A stretch of 64,000 nucleotides of DNA from Mariniphaga anaerophila (GCF_900129025.1 NZ_FQUM01000002.1:124001-188000), one strand, 5' to 3'. Shown: positions 44,184 to 52,912, counted from the first letter of the stretch. Notes: a model not told the origin generated them from the sequence alone. Numbers and translations are program-made.

Positions 44184-46022
44184 ATGTGTGGAATAGTAGG
44201 ATACATAGGAAACAGGGAAGCTTTTCCTGTTCTGATAAACGGGTTGAAAAAGCTTGAATACCGGGGGTACGATTCCGCCGGGGTGGCGTTATTAAATGGC
44301 TCCCTCGAAGTGTTTAAGCAAAAGGGAAAGGTAGCCGATTTGGAAAGTTTTGCCGCCGCTAAAAACCCCGCCGGAAGCATCGGGATTGGACATACCCGCT
44401 GGGCAACGCACGGAATCCCCAGCGATGAGAATTCTCATCCGCATCAATCGATGAACGGATATTTTACTGTAGTGCACAACGGAATTGTTGAAAATTATGC
44501 GCAGTTAAAAAGCGATTTGACGGCTCACGGATATCGGTTTGTGAGTGAGACGGACACTGAGGTTTTGGCCTGTTTGTTTGAATTTTTCTACACTCAAAAT
44601 AGCGGAAATTCGGCCGAGGCAGCCGTTCAACTCGCTTTATCAAAAGTGGTGGGGGCTTACGGAATAGCCGTTTTGTGCAGCAGCGAAAAGGACAAAATAA
44701 TTGCAGCCCGCAAAGGAAGTCCGTTGGTTATTGGCTTGGGAACCGGCGAATATTTTGTTGCGAGCGATGCTTCTCCAATCGCAGAGTTTACCAGCCATGT
44801 GGTTTACCTGAATGATTACGATTTAGTTGTTTTGCAGCGCAGCAACTTCACCCTGAAAAATATCGAAAACAACCCCGTTTCTCTTACTGTTTCCAGTCTG
44901 GAAGACAGAATTGGGGAAACAGAAAAAGGCGATTTTGACCATTTTATGCTCAAGGAAATTTTTGAGCAGCCGCAAACCATCGAAGAAACTTTTAAAGGAA
45001 GGCTCAACCCGGGATACTCAGAAATTGTGTTGGGTGGCCTGCAGAATGTTTTTCCGCGCATAGTTGACGCCCGTCGAATTATTATTATTGGTTGCGGAAC
45101 TTCGTGGCATGCTGCGCTTATTGCAGAATACCTGCTGGAAGAGTACGCCCGCATTCCGGTTGAAGTGGAATATGCGTCAGAATTCAGGTATCGAAAACCT
45201 GTTATTTATAAAGATGATGTGGTGATTTTAATAAGCCAGAGCGGCGAAACGGCCGATACGCTGGCTGCCCTCAGGCTGGCAAAAAACGAAGGCGCACTGG
45301 TTTTGGGAATTTGCAACGTGGTTGGGTCATCTCTTGCGCGGGAAACCGAGGCCGGTGTTTATACGCACGCCGGAGTGGAAATAGGGGTGGCTTCTACCAA
45401 AGCTTTTACTGCTCAAATGACGGTTTTAACTCTGTTTGCCCTGAAACTGGCAAAAGAAAAGAGTACCATTTCGGCCAAAGAGTTTGATGTTCTGGTAAAA
45501 GAGTTGGCAGAAATTCCGGAGAAGGGGCGAGTTATTTTGCAACAAAATCATCGTATTCAGGAGATTGCAGCGAAGTATAAAGATGCTGTAAATGCACTGT
45601 ATTTGGGACGAGGATGTCTTTTCCCGGTTGCGCTGGAAGGTGCGTTGAAGCTGAAAGAGATTTCTTACATTCACGCAGAAGGATATGCTGCCGGCGAAAT
45701 GAAACACGGTCCAATTGCTTTGGTTGACGATAATTTGCCGGTTGTGGTAGTGGCGCCACAGGATGCTTTTTACGAAAAGATTGTCAGTAACATTCAGGAA
45801 ATTAAAGCCCGAAAAGGAAATGTGATTGCGATTATAAGCGAAGGCGATTCGGGGTTGGGAGAACTGGCCGATGATTTGATCGAAATTCCGGGCTCGCAAC
45901 CGGCTCTGGCTCCTTTGCTTGCGGTGCTGCCGCTTCAGTTGCTGGCGTACCATATTGCTGTTTTGCGCGGTTGCAATGTTGATCAGCCCCGAAATCTGGC
46001 AAAATCGGTTACCGTGGAGTAG
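44184..46022 (+). CDS. glmS: glutamine--fructose-6-phosphate aminotransferase
   Basis: A protein of 612 residues that makes glucosamine 6-phosphate, the entry to UDP-GlcNAc. The start must be the ATG at 44184: it puts Cys2 next to the initiator Met (MCGIVGYIGNREA), and this Cys is the amidotransferase nucleophile. A TTG 18 nt upstream was rejected for that reason. The N-terminal glutaminase (about 1-230, GHTRWATHGIPSDENSHPH) is followed by two SIS sugar-binding domains (IIGCGTSWHAALI, ILISQSGETADTL, then LYLGRGCLFPVALEGALKL). It ends with LAKSVTVE. Confidence 0.97.
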   Translation: MCGIVGYIGNREAFPVLINGLKKLEYRGYDSAGVALLNGSLEVFKQKGKVADLESFAAAKNPAGSIGIGHTRWATHGIPSDENSHPHQSMNGYFTVVHNGIVENYAQLKSDLTAHGYRFVSETDTEVLACLFEFFYTQNSGNSAEAAVQLALSKVVGAYGIAVLCSSEKDKIIAARKGSPLVIGLGTGEYFVASDASPIAEFTSHVVYLNDYDLVVLQRSNFTLKNIENNPVSLTVSSLEDRIGETEKGDFDHFMLKEIFEQPQTIEETFKGRLNPGYSEIVLGGLQNVFPRIVDARRIIIIGCGTSWHAALIAEYLLEEYARIPVEVEYASEFRYRKPVIYKDDVVILISQSGETADTLAALRLAKNEGALVLGICNVVGSSLARETEAGVYTHAGVEIGVASTKAFTAQMTVLTLFALKLAKEKSTISAKEFDVLVKELAEIPEKGRVILQQNHRIQEIAAKYKDAVNALYLGRGCLFPVALEGALKLKEISYIHAEGYAAGEMKHGPIALVDDNLPVVVVAPQDAFYEKIVSNIQEIKARKGNVIAIISEGDSGLGELADDLIEIPGSQPALAPLLAVLPLQLLAYHIAVLRGCNVDQPRNLAKSVTVE

Positions 46023-46249
46023 GAGAGAAGTGGGTGAAAGTTCCTTTTTGTTTGATGGTTTTTCTCTGTCGTTTATTGGTGCCGGTGGCTATTCCCGGGA
46101 GGAATTTTTAGGATAAAAAAGATATCAGGATGAAAAGCATTTTAGCGTAAATGGTTATTCTGCTGCTGAAAAACTTTGAACTCAGAATCTGGTTTTTGTT
46201 TGAATTGTTGAAAAAAGTCCTATTTTTAAACGGTAATCCATAAGCCACA

Positions 46250-47401
46250 TTGAACGAACAAGTTAAAATAACGCTCAGTCCAGCAATTCATCGTAACCAA
46301 GCCGTTGTGAAGATTGAATTCCTTTTTAACAGGGAAGTAATTGACGCGTTACGAGCAAGAACCAATGCCCGCTGGAGCGCAACGATGAGTTGCTGGTATA
46401 TTTTCAGAAACAGTTTTGTGCTGGAAGAATTTTTTAAGACAATGAGCTCATTGGCTTATCTCGATTATTCTGCATTGAAAAGTAAAAATGCGGTACAGGT
46501 TCATTCCGATACGGGCAAAAAATACAGCGCAATTTCGATGAAAGGACAGATGAAGGCGGAAGCCAGGCGCGAAATCAGTGCTTTTAAAAAGTGGCTCGAA
46601 CAGGCTCGTTACGGAGAAAATACGGTGAAAACTTACATTCATCAACTGGAAATTTTTTTCGGATATTACACTGATAAAATCCCGAAAGAAATAACAGTAG
46701 CAGACATGACTGCATTTAATAGTGAGTTTATTTTGAAAAATGGGCTGAGCGCTACGTTCCAAAATCAGACGATCAGCGCATTGAAAAAGTTTTATTCAAA
46801 TCGTTTCAATCGTGATTTGGATATGGAAAATATTGTGCGCCCCCGAAAAACGCGCCCCTTGCCGAAGGTGATGGACCGGAAGGATGTGAAAAAGTTTTTT
46901 GAAAGTATAAAGAACCTGAAACACAAAATGGCCTTTGAAACCATTTATGCCTACGGATTGCGAAGGGGCGAGTTGCTTAACCTCAAGTTGCAGCACATAG
47001 ATACTAAACGGGGTATGATTTCGGTGGTAAATGCAAAAGGAAAGAAAGACAGGTCGCTTCCCATTAGCAAGCGTTGGCTGGAGAATGTGAAGGTTTATTA
47101 CCGGATTTACAGACCGGAAACATTTTTTATTGAAGGGCAGTTTCCGGGGCGAAGCATTACCGCAGCAAGTTTGCAAAAGGTGTTTTCGAGAGCACTTGCT
47201 GTAAGTTCGATACGCAAGCCGTTTACCATACATTGCTTAAGACACAGTTTTGCAACTCATCTGTTGGAAAATGGTACCGATTTAAGATACATTCAGGAAT
47301 TGCTGGGGCACAAGTCGTCACGCACCACAGAAATATACACCCATGTAAGTAATGAGAGTTTAAAGAACATTAAAAACCCGTTTGACGATCTGGAACTATA
47401 A
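46250..47401 (+). CDS. tyrosine recombinase/integrase
   Basis: A protein of 383 residues. The first 85 residues form the small extra domain seen in many Bacteroidota recombinases (KITLSPAIHRNQAVVKIEF, WSATMSCWYIFRN). A SAM-like core-binding domain (about 110-195) and the catalytic domain follow. Catalytic residues are visible: Arg in YAYGLRRGELLNL, His-x2-Arg in HCLRHSFATHLLENG, His in LLGHKSSRTTEIYTHV, and Tyr in that last motif. An in-frame stop lies just upstream, so the first usable start is TTG at 46250. It is followed directly by a long palindrome and a toxin-antitoxin cassette. Confidence 0.93.
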   Translation: MNEQVKITLSPAIHRNQAVVKIEFLFNREVIDALRARTNARWSATMSCWYIFRNSFVLEEFFKTMSSLAYLDYSALKSKNAVQVHSDTGKKYSAISMKGQMKAEARREISAFKKWLEQARYGENTVKTYIHQLEIFFGYYTDKIPKEITVADMTAFNSEFILKNGLSATFQNQTISALKKFYSNRFNRDLDMENIVRPRKTRPLPKVMDRKDVKKFFESIKNLKHKMAFETIYAYGLRRGELLNLKLQHIDTKRGMISVVNAKGKKDRSLPISKRWLENVKVYYRIYRPETFFIEGQFPGRSITAASLQKVFSRALAVSSIRKPFTIHCLRHSFATHLLENGTDLRYIQELLGHKSSRTTEIYTHVSNESLKNIKNPFDDLEL

Positions 47402-47419
47402 AACACAAAGGTTGACAAA

Positions 47420-47614
47420 ACAACGGTTAGTGCAAGTGGAGTGCGGGATTTTGAAACGGTGTCCAGCCAAATCTGCCACTGAGCCAAGCCGGCTTTTAAT
47501 TAAACATCATTTTTTAACCGTCATCCGTCAAAGACGGATTGGCGGTGGTTGAACAGGGCGCTTACGCTTGAATACTGCGCCCGCCCGCATTACATTTGCA
47601 TATTGTTGTGCGTA
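47420..47614 (+). repeat. long imperfect palindrome, attC-like or recombination site
   Basis: It starts 18 nt after the integrase stop. The 17-nt arms 47431-47447 (TGCAAGTGGAGTGCGGG) and 47584-47600 (CCCGCATTACATTTGCA) pair at 14 positions, plus two G-T pairs. Outside them AACAAC faces GTTGTT. Inside are two smaller perfect hairpins (ATCCGTC/GACGGAT at about 47524-47540, GGGCGC/GCGCCC). The layout recalls integron attC sites. Confidence 0.55.
47603..47614. repeat. inverted repeat, left end of the toxin-antitoxin cassette
   Basis: TTGTTGTGCGTA; its exact reverse complement lies at 48504-48515. The similarity extends for several bases inward (G/A then TATT). The pair encloses 913 nt containing both toxin-antitoxin genes. 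Confidence 0.6.
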
Positions 47615-47626
47615 GTATTTTAATTT

Positions 47627-48121
47627 TTAGTCAAATAATTCTTTTAAAGTTTTAGTTGCAATAAACATTTTTTTACTATCAGGAAGTTCAATAAAATCAT
47701 ATTTTTCGTAAAAATTTTTTGCTTCATTGTCAATGGGGTCAACAACTATTCCGAAAGAACCAATTTCTGTAGATATATGGTAACATCTTTTTAATGCATC
47801 AATTAATAAAATTTTTCCTATTCCTTTTCCCTGGTATTTTTTGTCAATTGCCAATCTACCGAGAAGAGTAGTAGGAATTGATTTATATGATTTGGAAAGT
47901 TTTTTTCTAATTTGTTCTGAAAAGCTACTTAAAGGAATACTATAATTTGAAAGTGTATAAAATCCTTGAATTAAATTTGTTTCATTGTCAACCAAAACAA
48001 AACAAGCAGACAATTTGCGTTTAACATCCTGTCCTGCTTGGTTTTTTAAATAATTGTTTAATAGTTCTTTTCCGCAATCAAATTCCTTACGATTATGTTT
48101 TTTGTCTAAAAGCTCAATCAT
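47627..48121 (-). CDS. GNAT-family toxin (TacT-like acetyltransferase)
   Basis: A protein of 164 residues, read from the ATG at 48121 so that it starts 1 nt after the antitoxin gene. It is a small GNAT acetyltransferase: the start MIELLDKKHNRKEFDCGKEL and HASC-like beta strand SACFVLVDNETNLIQGFYTL match TacT-type toxins, and the acetyl-CoA loop is KKYQGKGIGKILLIDAL. Such toxins acetylate charged aminoacyl-tRNA and stop translation. The DUF1778 neighbour makes this reading firm. Low GC and the flanking inverted repeats mark it as acquired. Confidence 0.9.
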   Translation of the reverse strand: MIELLDKKHNRKEFDCGKELLNNYLKNQAGQDVKRKLSACFVLVDNETNLIQGFYTLSNYSIPLSSFSEQIRKKLSKSYKSIPTTLLGRLAIDKKYQGKGIGKILLIDALKRCYHISTEIGSFGIVVDPIDNEAKNFYEKYDFIELPDSKKMFIATKTLKELFD

Positions 48122-48122
48122 G

Positions 48123-48413
48123 TTATTTTGAATTTGCGATAAAAGAATTGTAATCATTTAAAGCATTCTTTAAAGTTTCTGAAGGTTTTTTCGGATTTGT
48201 TATTGCATCAAAAAATATTTGGCTATCTCTTTCTGAAGCAATGACTTGTTCTTTTTCTTTTATTATTTCTTTTGCTTTTTCTTGGACTACCCGAATTACA
48301 AAATCAGTAAGATTTCTATAACCCCCTAAATACGCAGCTTTCTCAAAGAATTGTTTTTGTTCTTTTGGAAGTCTGGCATCAAATCTTGCTTGTTCTATTG
48401 TCGTTGTACTCAT
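48123..48413 (-). CDS. DUF1778 antitoxin (TacA-like)
   Basis: A protein of 96 residues with an N-terminal ribbon-helix-helix (IEQARFDARLPKEQKQFFEK, then LTDFVIRVVQEKAKEII) and a C-terminal tail that would wrap the toxin. DUF1778 antitoxins neutralise GNAT toxins and repress their own promoter. Two 18-nt direct repeats just upstream are the likely operators. Confidence 0.92.
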   Translation of the reverse strand: MSTTTIEQARFDARLPKEQKQFFEKAAYLGGYRNLTDFVIRVVQEKAKEIIKEKEQVIASERDSQIFFDAITNPKKPSETLKNALNDYNSFIANSK

Positions 48414-48429
48414 AATTTTATGTTTTTTA

Positions 48430-48484
48430 CAAATGTACGTAAATTATCCGTAATGAATTTGTTTTTGTACTGTAAATTTCCGTA
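48430..48484 (-). promoter_or_regulatory. toxin-antitoxin promoter with twin operators
   Basis: On the minus strand TACGGATAATTTACGTAC (48452-48435) and TACGGAAATTTACAGTAC (48484-48467) form an imperfect direct repeat with starts 32 nt apart. The -7 box TACATTTG (48437-48430) touches the nearer copy, so a bound antitoxin would block polymerase. Confidence 0.6.
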
Positions 48485-48503
48485 CGAAAGTTCGATTTAA
48501 TAT

Positions 48504-48515
48504 TACGCACAACAA
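48504..48515. repeat. inverted repeat, right end of the toxin-antitoxin cassette
   Basis: TACGCACAACAA, the perfect reverse complement of 47603-47614. Confidence 0.6.
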
Positions 48516-48539
48516 CCGAATATATGTGATGTTGTATGC
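48507..48539 (+). repeat. hairpin at the outer edge of the cassette
   Basis: GCACAACA and TGTTGTATGC pair apart from a 2-nt bulge around a 15-nt loop. Its outer ends mirror those of the palindrome at 47420-47614, as in a cassette bounded by two attC-like sites. Confidence 0.4.
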
Positions 48540-48642
48540 CCTTTTTATATGCTGTTTAAAGTCAAAATTTACCGGATAAATTTCTCTTAAAATATCATTC
48601 CTTTCTTTTTCAGTCAACGATATTTCAATGTTTATTTGGGTT

Positions 48643-48670
48643 TCTTTTCCGCCCTATTGGGCGGAAAAGA
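48643..48670. terminator. strong hairpin after wecB
   Basis: Perfect 12-nt arms TCTTTTCCGCCC and GGGCGGAAAAGA with a TATT loop, 4 nt after the wecB stop. No T-run follows on either strand, so termination is probable but not certain. Confidence 0.5.
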
Positions 48671-48674
48671 GAAA

Positions 48675-49847
48675 CTATTTGCCGTAATTGAGAATTGCTT
48701 TTACGCAGCGCTGTGCGGTTTGTCCGTCCCACAGCTCGGGGCGTTGCGGAACTCTTCCGGTTTGCAGGGCTGTTTGATACTCTTCCCGGATGCGGCTGAT
48801 GTTGTTGCCTACCAACACGCTGGCGCCTCCGTGTTCTTTTAATGTAACAGGGCGTTCGGTGTTCCACCGCAGGGTGAGGCAGGGTGTTCCCAGCACGCAG
48901 CACTCTTCCTGAAGGCCGCCGCTGTCGGTTAGCATAATGGCAGCGCCCATGTTTAAACGCAGCATTTCGTGGTACCCGATTGGGTAGAGGAGAACCAGGT
49001 TTTCTGCGTTTACAGCCTTCTCCCACAACCCGAATTTTTGCAGCATTTTTTGTGTGCGCGGGTGAATGGGCCAGATTACAGGCATATCTTTAGAGACCTC
49101 TTCAGTGAGGAAATTGAGAATTGGTTCCAGTATTTCTTTCTGATCAACATTGGAAGGGCGATGCATGGTGAGCACGGCATAACGGCTGTCTGAATCGAGC
49201 TTCGGAGCCGGTTTCTTTTGCTGCTCATCTAACCGGTTTTTCTCCAGGATAGCGGCAATACTTAGCCCCGCAACTTTTTCGCGGTTGGCCTCCAGTGTGT
49301 CAATCATTATGTTACCAACAAACTCTATTTTTTCCGGGGGGACACCTTCTTTCTTCAGGTTTTCGTTGGAAAGCCTGTCCGGCGTGAGCAGTAAATCGCT
49401 GAGGCGATCGGTCACCAGGCGGTTTATCTCTTCGGGCATGGCCATGTCGCCGCTACGAAGCCCCGCCTCGATGTGACATACTTTTATGTTCAGCTTTTTG
49501 GCGGTTACCGAGCAGGCCAGCGTGGCATTTACATCGCCTAGCACCACCACCCAGTCGGGTTTTTCCGTTATACATATTTTCTCGAAAGCGATCATGGTGT
49601 GGCCCACCTGTTCGGCGTGGGTTCCCGAACCAATTTCCAGGTTAATGTCAGGATTTGGAATTCCCAACGACCGGAAAAAGGATTCGCTCATGCGCACATC
49701 GTAGTGTTGGCCGGTGTGCACAAGCAGGTGTTTAACAGGCTGCGACCCCGATGGCTCAAGCTTTTCGTTGTGTTTTTTTATGGCGTTGATAAACGGGGCA
49801 ATCTTCATAAAATTGGGCCGCGCGCCCACTACCGAGATGATTTTCAT
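48675..49847 (-). CDS. wecB: UDP-N-acetylglucosamine 2-epimerase, non-hydrolysing
   Basis: A protein of 390 residues that interconverts UDP-GlcNAc and UDP-ManNAc. The start at 49847 (MKIISVVGARPNFMKIAPF) is the usual one. Motifs: HTGQHYDVRMSESFF, VVLGDVNATLACSVTA, HIEAGLRSGDMAMPEEINR and TDSGGLQEECCVLGTPCLTL. UDP-ManNAc is a substrate for the TagA/WecG transferase encoded at the end of the polysaccharide operon, so wecB probably serves that pathway even though repeats separate it from the operon. Confidence 0.96.
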   Translation of the reverse strand: MKIISVVGARPNFMKIAPFINAIKKHNEKLEPSGSQPVKHLLVHTGQHYDVRMSESFFRSLGIPNPDINLEIGSGTHAEQVGHTMIAFEKICITEKPDWVVVLGDVNATLACSVTAKKLNIKVCHIEAGLRSGDMAMPEEINRLVTDRLSDLLLTPDRLSNENLKKEGVPPEKIEFVGNIMIDTLEANREKVAGLSIAAILEKNRLDEQQKKPAPKLDSDSRYAVLTMHRPSNVDQKEILEPILNFLTEEVSKDMPVIWPIHPRTQKMLQKFGLWEKAVNAENLVLLYPIGYHEMLRLNMGAAIMLTDSGGLQEECCVLGTPCLTLRWNTERPVTLKEHGGASVLVGNNISRIREEYQTALQTGRVPQRPELWDGQTAQRCVKAILNYGK

Positions 49848-49905
49848 GATTTTGTGTTTGTTTTTTGTTTTGTACAACAAAGTAACGGTTTTTTATTCAT
49901 TTTTT

Positions 49906-50273
49906 GAAGTTGCCAGGAGCTGCGCACGCTGACAAGTCTGAGGAAGTTGGGAACCTGTCAGCATCGTTAGACCTGACAGCGTTTAGCTGGTTTTCTGGAG
50001 GGAAGCCCAGGATACAAGCGACTTCTGCAAGGGCAGATTCATTTTTAATTTGTTGTTGCACTTTTGCCTTGATGCAAAAGTTCCAAAAAATCAAGGCTGT
50101 GGCTCTGTTTGTTTGACGTTGTCAGGAGCTGCGCACGCTGACAAGTCGGAAGAGGTTGCGAACCTGTCAGCGTTTAGCTGGTTTTCTGGACGGAAAGCCC
50201 AGGATATAAGCTCCTTCCGAAAGGGCAGATTCATTTTTAATTTGTTGTTGCACTTTTGCGTTGATGCAAGAAT
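49906..50273. repeat. 209-bp structured repeat, copies 1 and 2
   Basis: Copy 1 is 49906-50114 and copy 2 is 50115-50273 (truncated). The unit starts TTGTCAGGAGCTGCGCACGC with the perfect arms TTGTCAG/CTGACAA, continues with GCTGACA facing TGTCAGC around the inner hairpin AGGTT-GCG-AACCT, and ends with GCCTTGAT facing ATCAAGGC. Open frames inside it differ between copies and are not taken as genes. Confidence 0.85.
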
Positions 50274-50278
50274 ATTTT

Positions 50279-50619
50279 TTATTTCAGGTTGAATATTTCA
50301 AAACAACCATACTTGCTGTTATTGACAAATGCTGTAATCTCTTTGTGGTAGTCAACCAGGATGTTAACGATGAATTGTGTTTTCAAATTCCTGTCCGTAT
50401 CCAAATTATTTTGGGCGGAAATCCATATAAGGAGTTTATATCATTAAAATCTGAATCCTGAGTTACGATGATAAACTTATTTGTTTTTGCAAACTCCCAA
50501 ATTTCTTTGTCTGGGGAATTAGTCAGCCCTTCCTGCTTAACCGTGGTAGAACCGGAATAATTTTCAGGTAGTAATTTCAAAATTCGGTGTGAGATGTTTT
50601 GATCGAACAGAAATCTCAT
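50279..50619 (-). pseudogene. DUF5615 PIN-like toxin gene, frameshifted
   Basis: The intact frame gives 78 residues (MRFLFDQNISHRILKLLPEN ... IVTQDSDF ... PPKIIWIRTG) and stops at 50383. One extra A near 50388 would continue it to 50279 as NLKTQFIVNILVDYHKEI, then the end GCFEIFNLK, which is the expected C-terminus of a DUF5615 protein (about 113 residues). A 1-nt deletion in an A/T run therefore truncates it. DUF5615 is a PIN-like family paired with DUF433. It is either a pseudogene or a sequencing error. Confidence 0.8.
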
Positions 50620-50843
50620 ACTGCAAGTTGATATATTTTGTTTTCCCTGTCTGCAGCATAACTCAACGCCGCAAAAATATCAGTTTCTGTCAGTTCATTA
50701 AAGTCGGCTAAGATATCCTGAATGGTCATTCCTGCTGCGAGCCAGCCAAGTATATCGCTAACTGTAATTCTCATACCTCTAATGCAGGCTTTTCCTCCAC
50801 GCTTGCCGGGTTCTATGGTTATTATCTGTTTATAATCAATCAT
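50616..50843 (-). CDS. DUF433 antitoxin-like protein
   Basis: A protein of 75 residues from the ATG at 50843 (MIDYKQIITIEPGKRGGKAC). It has the DUF433 helix-turn-helix pattern: GKACIRGMRITVSDILGWLA, then GMTIQDILADFNELTETDIF. Its stop overlaps the toxin start by 4 nt (ATGA), the usual coupling. The partner is frameshifted, so this may be an orphan antitoxin. Confidence 0.88.
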   Translation of the reverse strand: MIDYKQIITIEPGKRGGKACIRGMRITVSDILGWLAAGMTIQDILADFNELTETDIFAALSYAADRENKIYQLAV

Positions 50844-50969
50844 GTTGCAATTGTTTTTATAAAGATACGATTTTTCCATTCTTCGAAATAATGCCTTTTG
50901 GGTTTTAGTTCAAGTTGACTACTTCTTATCCGGGCGTAAATACAGTATTTAGTATCTCTTTTTTCTTTA

Positions 50970-51856
50970 GACGTTGTCAGGAGCTGCGCACGCTGACAAG
51001 TCGGAAGAGGTTGCGAACCTGTCAGCGTTTAGCTGGTTTTCTGGAGGGAAGCCCAGGATATAAACGCCTTCCGCAAGGGCAGATTAATGTTTTGTGTTGT
51101 TGTCGCACTTTTGCCTTTTGATGCAAAAGTTCCAAAAAATCAAGGCTGTGGCTCTGTTCATTCGACGTTGTCAGGAGCTGCGCACGCAGACAAGTCTGAG
51201 TAAGTTGCAGCCTGTCAGTGTATTTAGACCTGACAGCGTTTTGATGGTTTTCGGGGAGGGAAGCCCAGGATATAAGCGCCTTCTGCAAGGGCAGATTCAT
51301 TTTTAATTTGATGGTGTATTTTTATCTTGATGCAAGAGTTCCAAAAAAGCAAGGCTGTGGCTGTGTTTGTTTGACGTTGTCAGGAGCTGCGCACGCTGAC
51401 AAGTCAGAAGAGGTTGCAAACCTGTCAGCATCGTTAGACCTGACAGCGTTTAGCTGGTTTTCGGGGAGGGAAGCCCAGGATATAAGCGCCTTCTGCAAGG
51501 GCAGATTCATTTTTAATTTGTTGTCGCACTTTAGCCTTGATGCAAAAGTTTCAAAAAATCAAGGCTGTGGCTCTGTTCATTCGACGTTGCCAGGAGCTGC
51601 GCACGCTGACAAGTCGGAAGAGGTTGCAGCCTGTCAGTGTCGATAGGCCTGTCAGCGTTTAGCTGGTTTTCTGGAGGGAAGCCCAGGATACAAGCGTATT
51701 CTGCAAAGGCAGATTCATTTTTAATTTGATGACGCACTTTTGCCTTGATGCAAAAGTTCCAAAAAAGCAAGGCTGTGGCTCTGTTCGTTAGACGTTGTCA
51801 GGAGCTGCGCACGCTGACAAGTTTGAAGAGGTTGCGAACCTGTCGAAAGTGATCAG
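50970..51856. repeat. 209-bp structured repeat, tandem copies 3 to 7
   Basis: Head-to-tail copies begin at 50970 (194 nt, lacking a short internal segment), 51164 (209), 51373 (210), 51583 (208) and 51791 (partial, to about 51856). Each begins with GACGTTG(T/C)CAGGAGCTGC. Some have an extra arm, CTGTCAG with CTGACAG. Differences between copies often keep the AGGTT/AACCT pairing (for example AGGTT/AGCCT in the copy at 51583). Confidence 0.88.
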
Positions 51857-52157
51857 ACTTATCGATATTACGCAGTATTTTTTGTCGTTTTCGGGTTGAG
51901 GCATGGACGATAAATCTATTCCGGGAAAGCGTAGTTTTTATAACTGCTTGATTTTTATGTGAATATTTTGTAATTTGAAGATTGACAAAGACACAGACAT
52001 TCGCCCTGCACGATTAAAAGCAGCCCCGGCACAATGCCTTTTTGTTTTTATACCCAAACGCAAGGTGGACAAAATATACGGTATGCTGTATGGCCTGCCG
52101 GTGTGTTAGTTTTTTCCCGCACGACGGGTTATGTTTCATCTTTTAAAATTGAAAATT

Positions 52158-52844
52158 ATGTCTTACTCAGATGATTTCGCACAATGGAGCGATGAAATTC
52201 AAAATGTTCCAACAGACACGATTAAGCTGCCTAATCTTCCGGTGGATGATTTTGTGGCGCGTACCGAAACCCTGGCTGTTAATGCCAACGAAGACCGCGA
52301 CGCACTGGCCGGTGCAGGCATGGATATGTCGCTTATTGATGAGCTAACGTCTCTCAGTGGCGCATTGCGCTATTGCCAGGCACAGTGGATGAGTATTTTC
52401 AGGGCACGCGAAGAAGCCCAGATACAATGGAAAGAGCAATCGCCGCAGGCCTATGAATTCCGTGACGAACTGTTGCATAGTCTTTCTTTTGCTTATCGTA
52501 ATATGGACGATGTGAAAAGAAAAGTGATGCGCATCCGCGAGGGAAACACGAATGCCGACATGGTGCAGGATTTGTTAGAACTCGCCATTTTGGGTGAAAA
52601 ATACCCGGAACCGCTTGTTGCCATTAATTTTGACGCCGGAAAACTTACAGAGGCACGCGCTCTGTCGCACAGTATGTCGGAGTTGCTGGCTGCTGCCAAC
52701 GGTGCTGCCGGCGAAGGCAACGAGACCAAGGTGTTGCGCGACAAGGCCTTTACCTTGCTGGCTGAAAAAGACGGCATCGTTCGTGAATATGGCCGTTATG
52801 TGTTCTGGAAAGACGAAGCCAAACGCGAAAGGTATTACAAGTAG
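52158..52844 (+). CDS. hypothetical helical protein, orphan
   Basis: A protein of 228 residues from the ATG at 52158 (MSYSDDFAQWSDEIQNVPTD); an upstream in-frame ATG adds 9 unlikely residues. It has no signal peptide or membrane helix and is predicted to be nearly all helical (SLSFAYRNMDDVKRKVMRIR, LRDKAFTLLAEKDGIVREYG). I do not recognise it. GC content is higher than in the polysaccharide genes next door. It stands alone between two groups of the 209-bp repeat, with a strong terminator behind. Confidence 0.8.
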   Translation: MSYSDDFAQWSDEIQNVPTDTIKLPNLPVDDFVARTETLAVNANEDRDALAGAGMDMSLIDELTSLSGALRYCQAQWMSIFRAREEAQIQWKEQSPQAYEFRDELLHSLSFAYRNMDDVKRKVMRIREGNTNADMVQDLLELAILGEKYPEPLVAINFDAGKLTEARALSHSMSELLAAANGAAGEGNETKVLRDKAFTLLAEKDGIVREYGRYVFWKDEAKRERYYK

Positions 52845-52869
52845 TAAGCTCAAAATGCTTGATTTTAAA

Positions 52870-52912
52870 GGCCCCCCGGCAGGGTTACCCCTTCCCGCGG
52901 GGCTTTTTTATT
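52870..52912 (+). terminator. terminator after the orphan gene
   Basis: A GC-rich hairpin (GGCCCCCCGG with CCGCGGGGCT) followed by TTTTTTATT. Confidence 0.75.

Noticed and set aside
48540-48640. Minus-strand stretch reading EISLTEKERNDILREIYPV and on.
   Set aside because: It looks protein-like but has no start codon and runs into the cassette edge; at most a remnant of a lost gene.
51308-51646. Open frames inside the 209-bp repeats, some above 100 codons.
   Set aside because: They read through copy boundaries, shift frame between copies and follow the repeat, not a protein family.
50970-51856. CRISPR array.
   Set aside because: Units are ~209 nt and contiguous, with no unique spacers and no cas genes.
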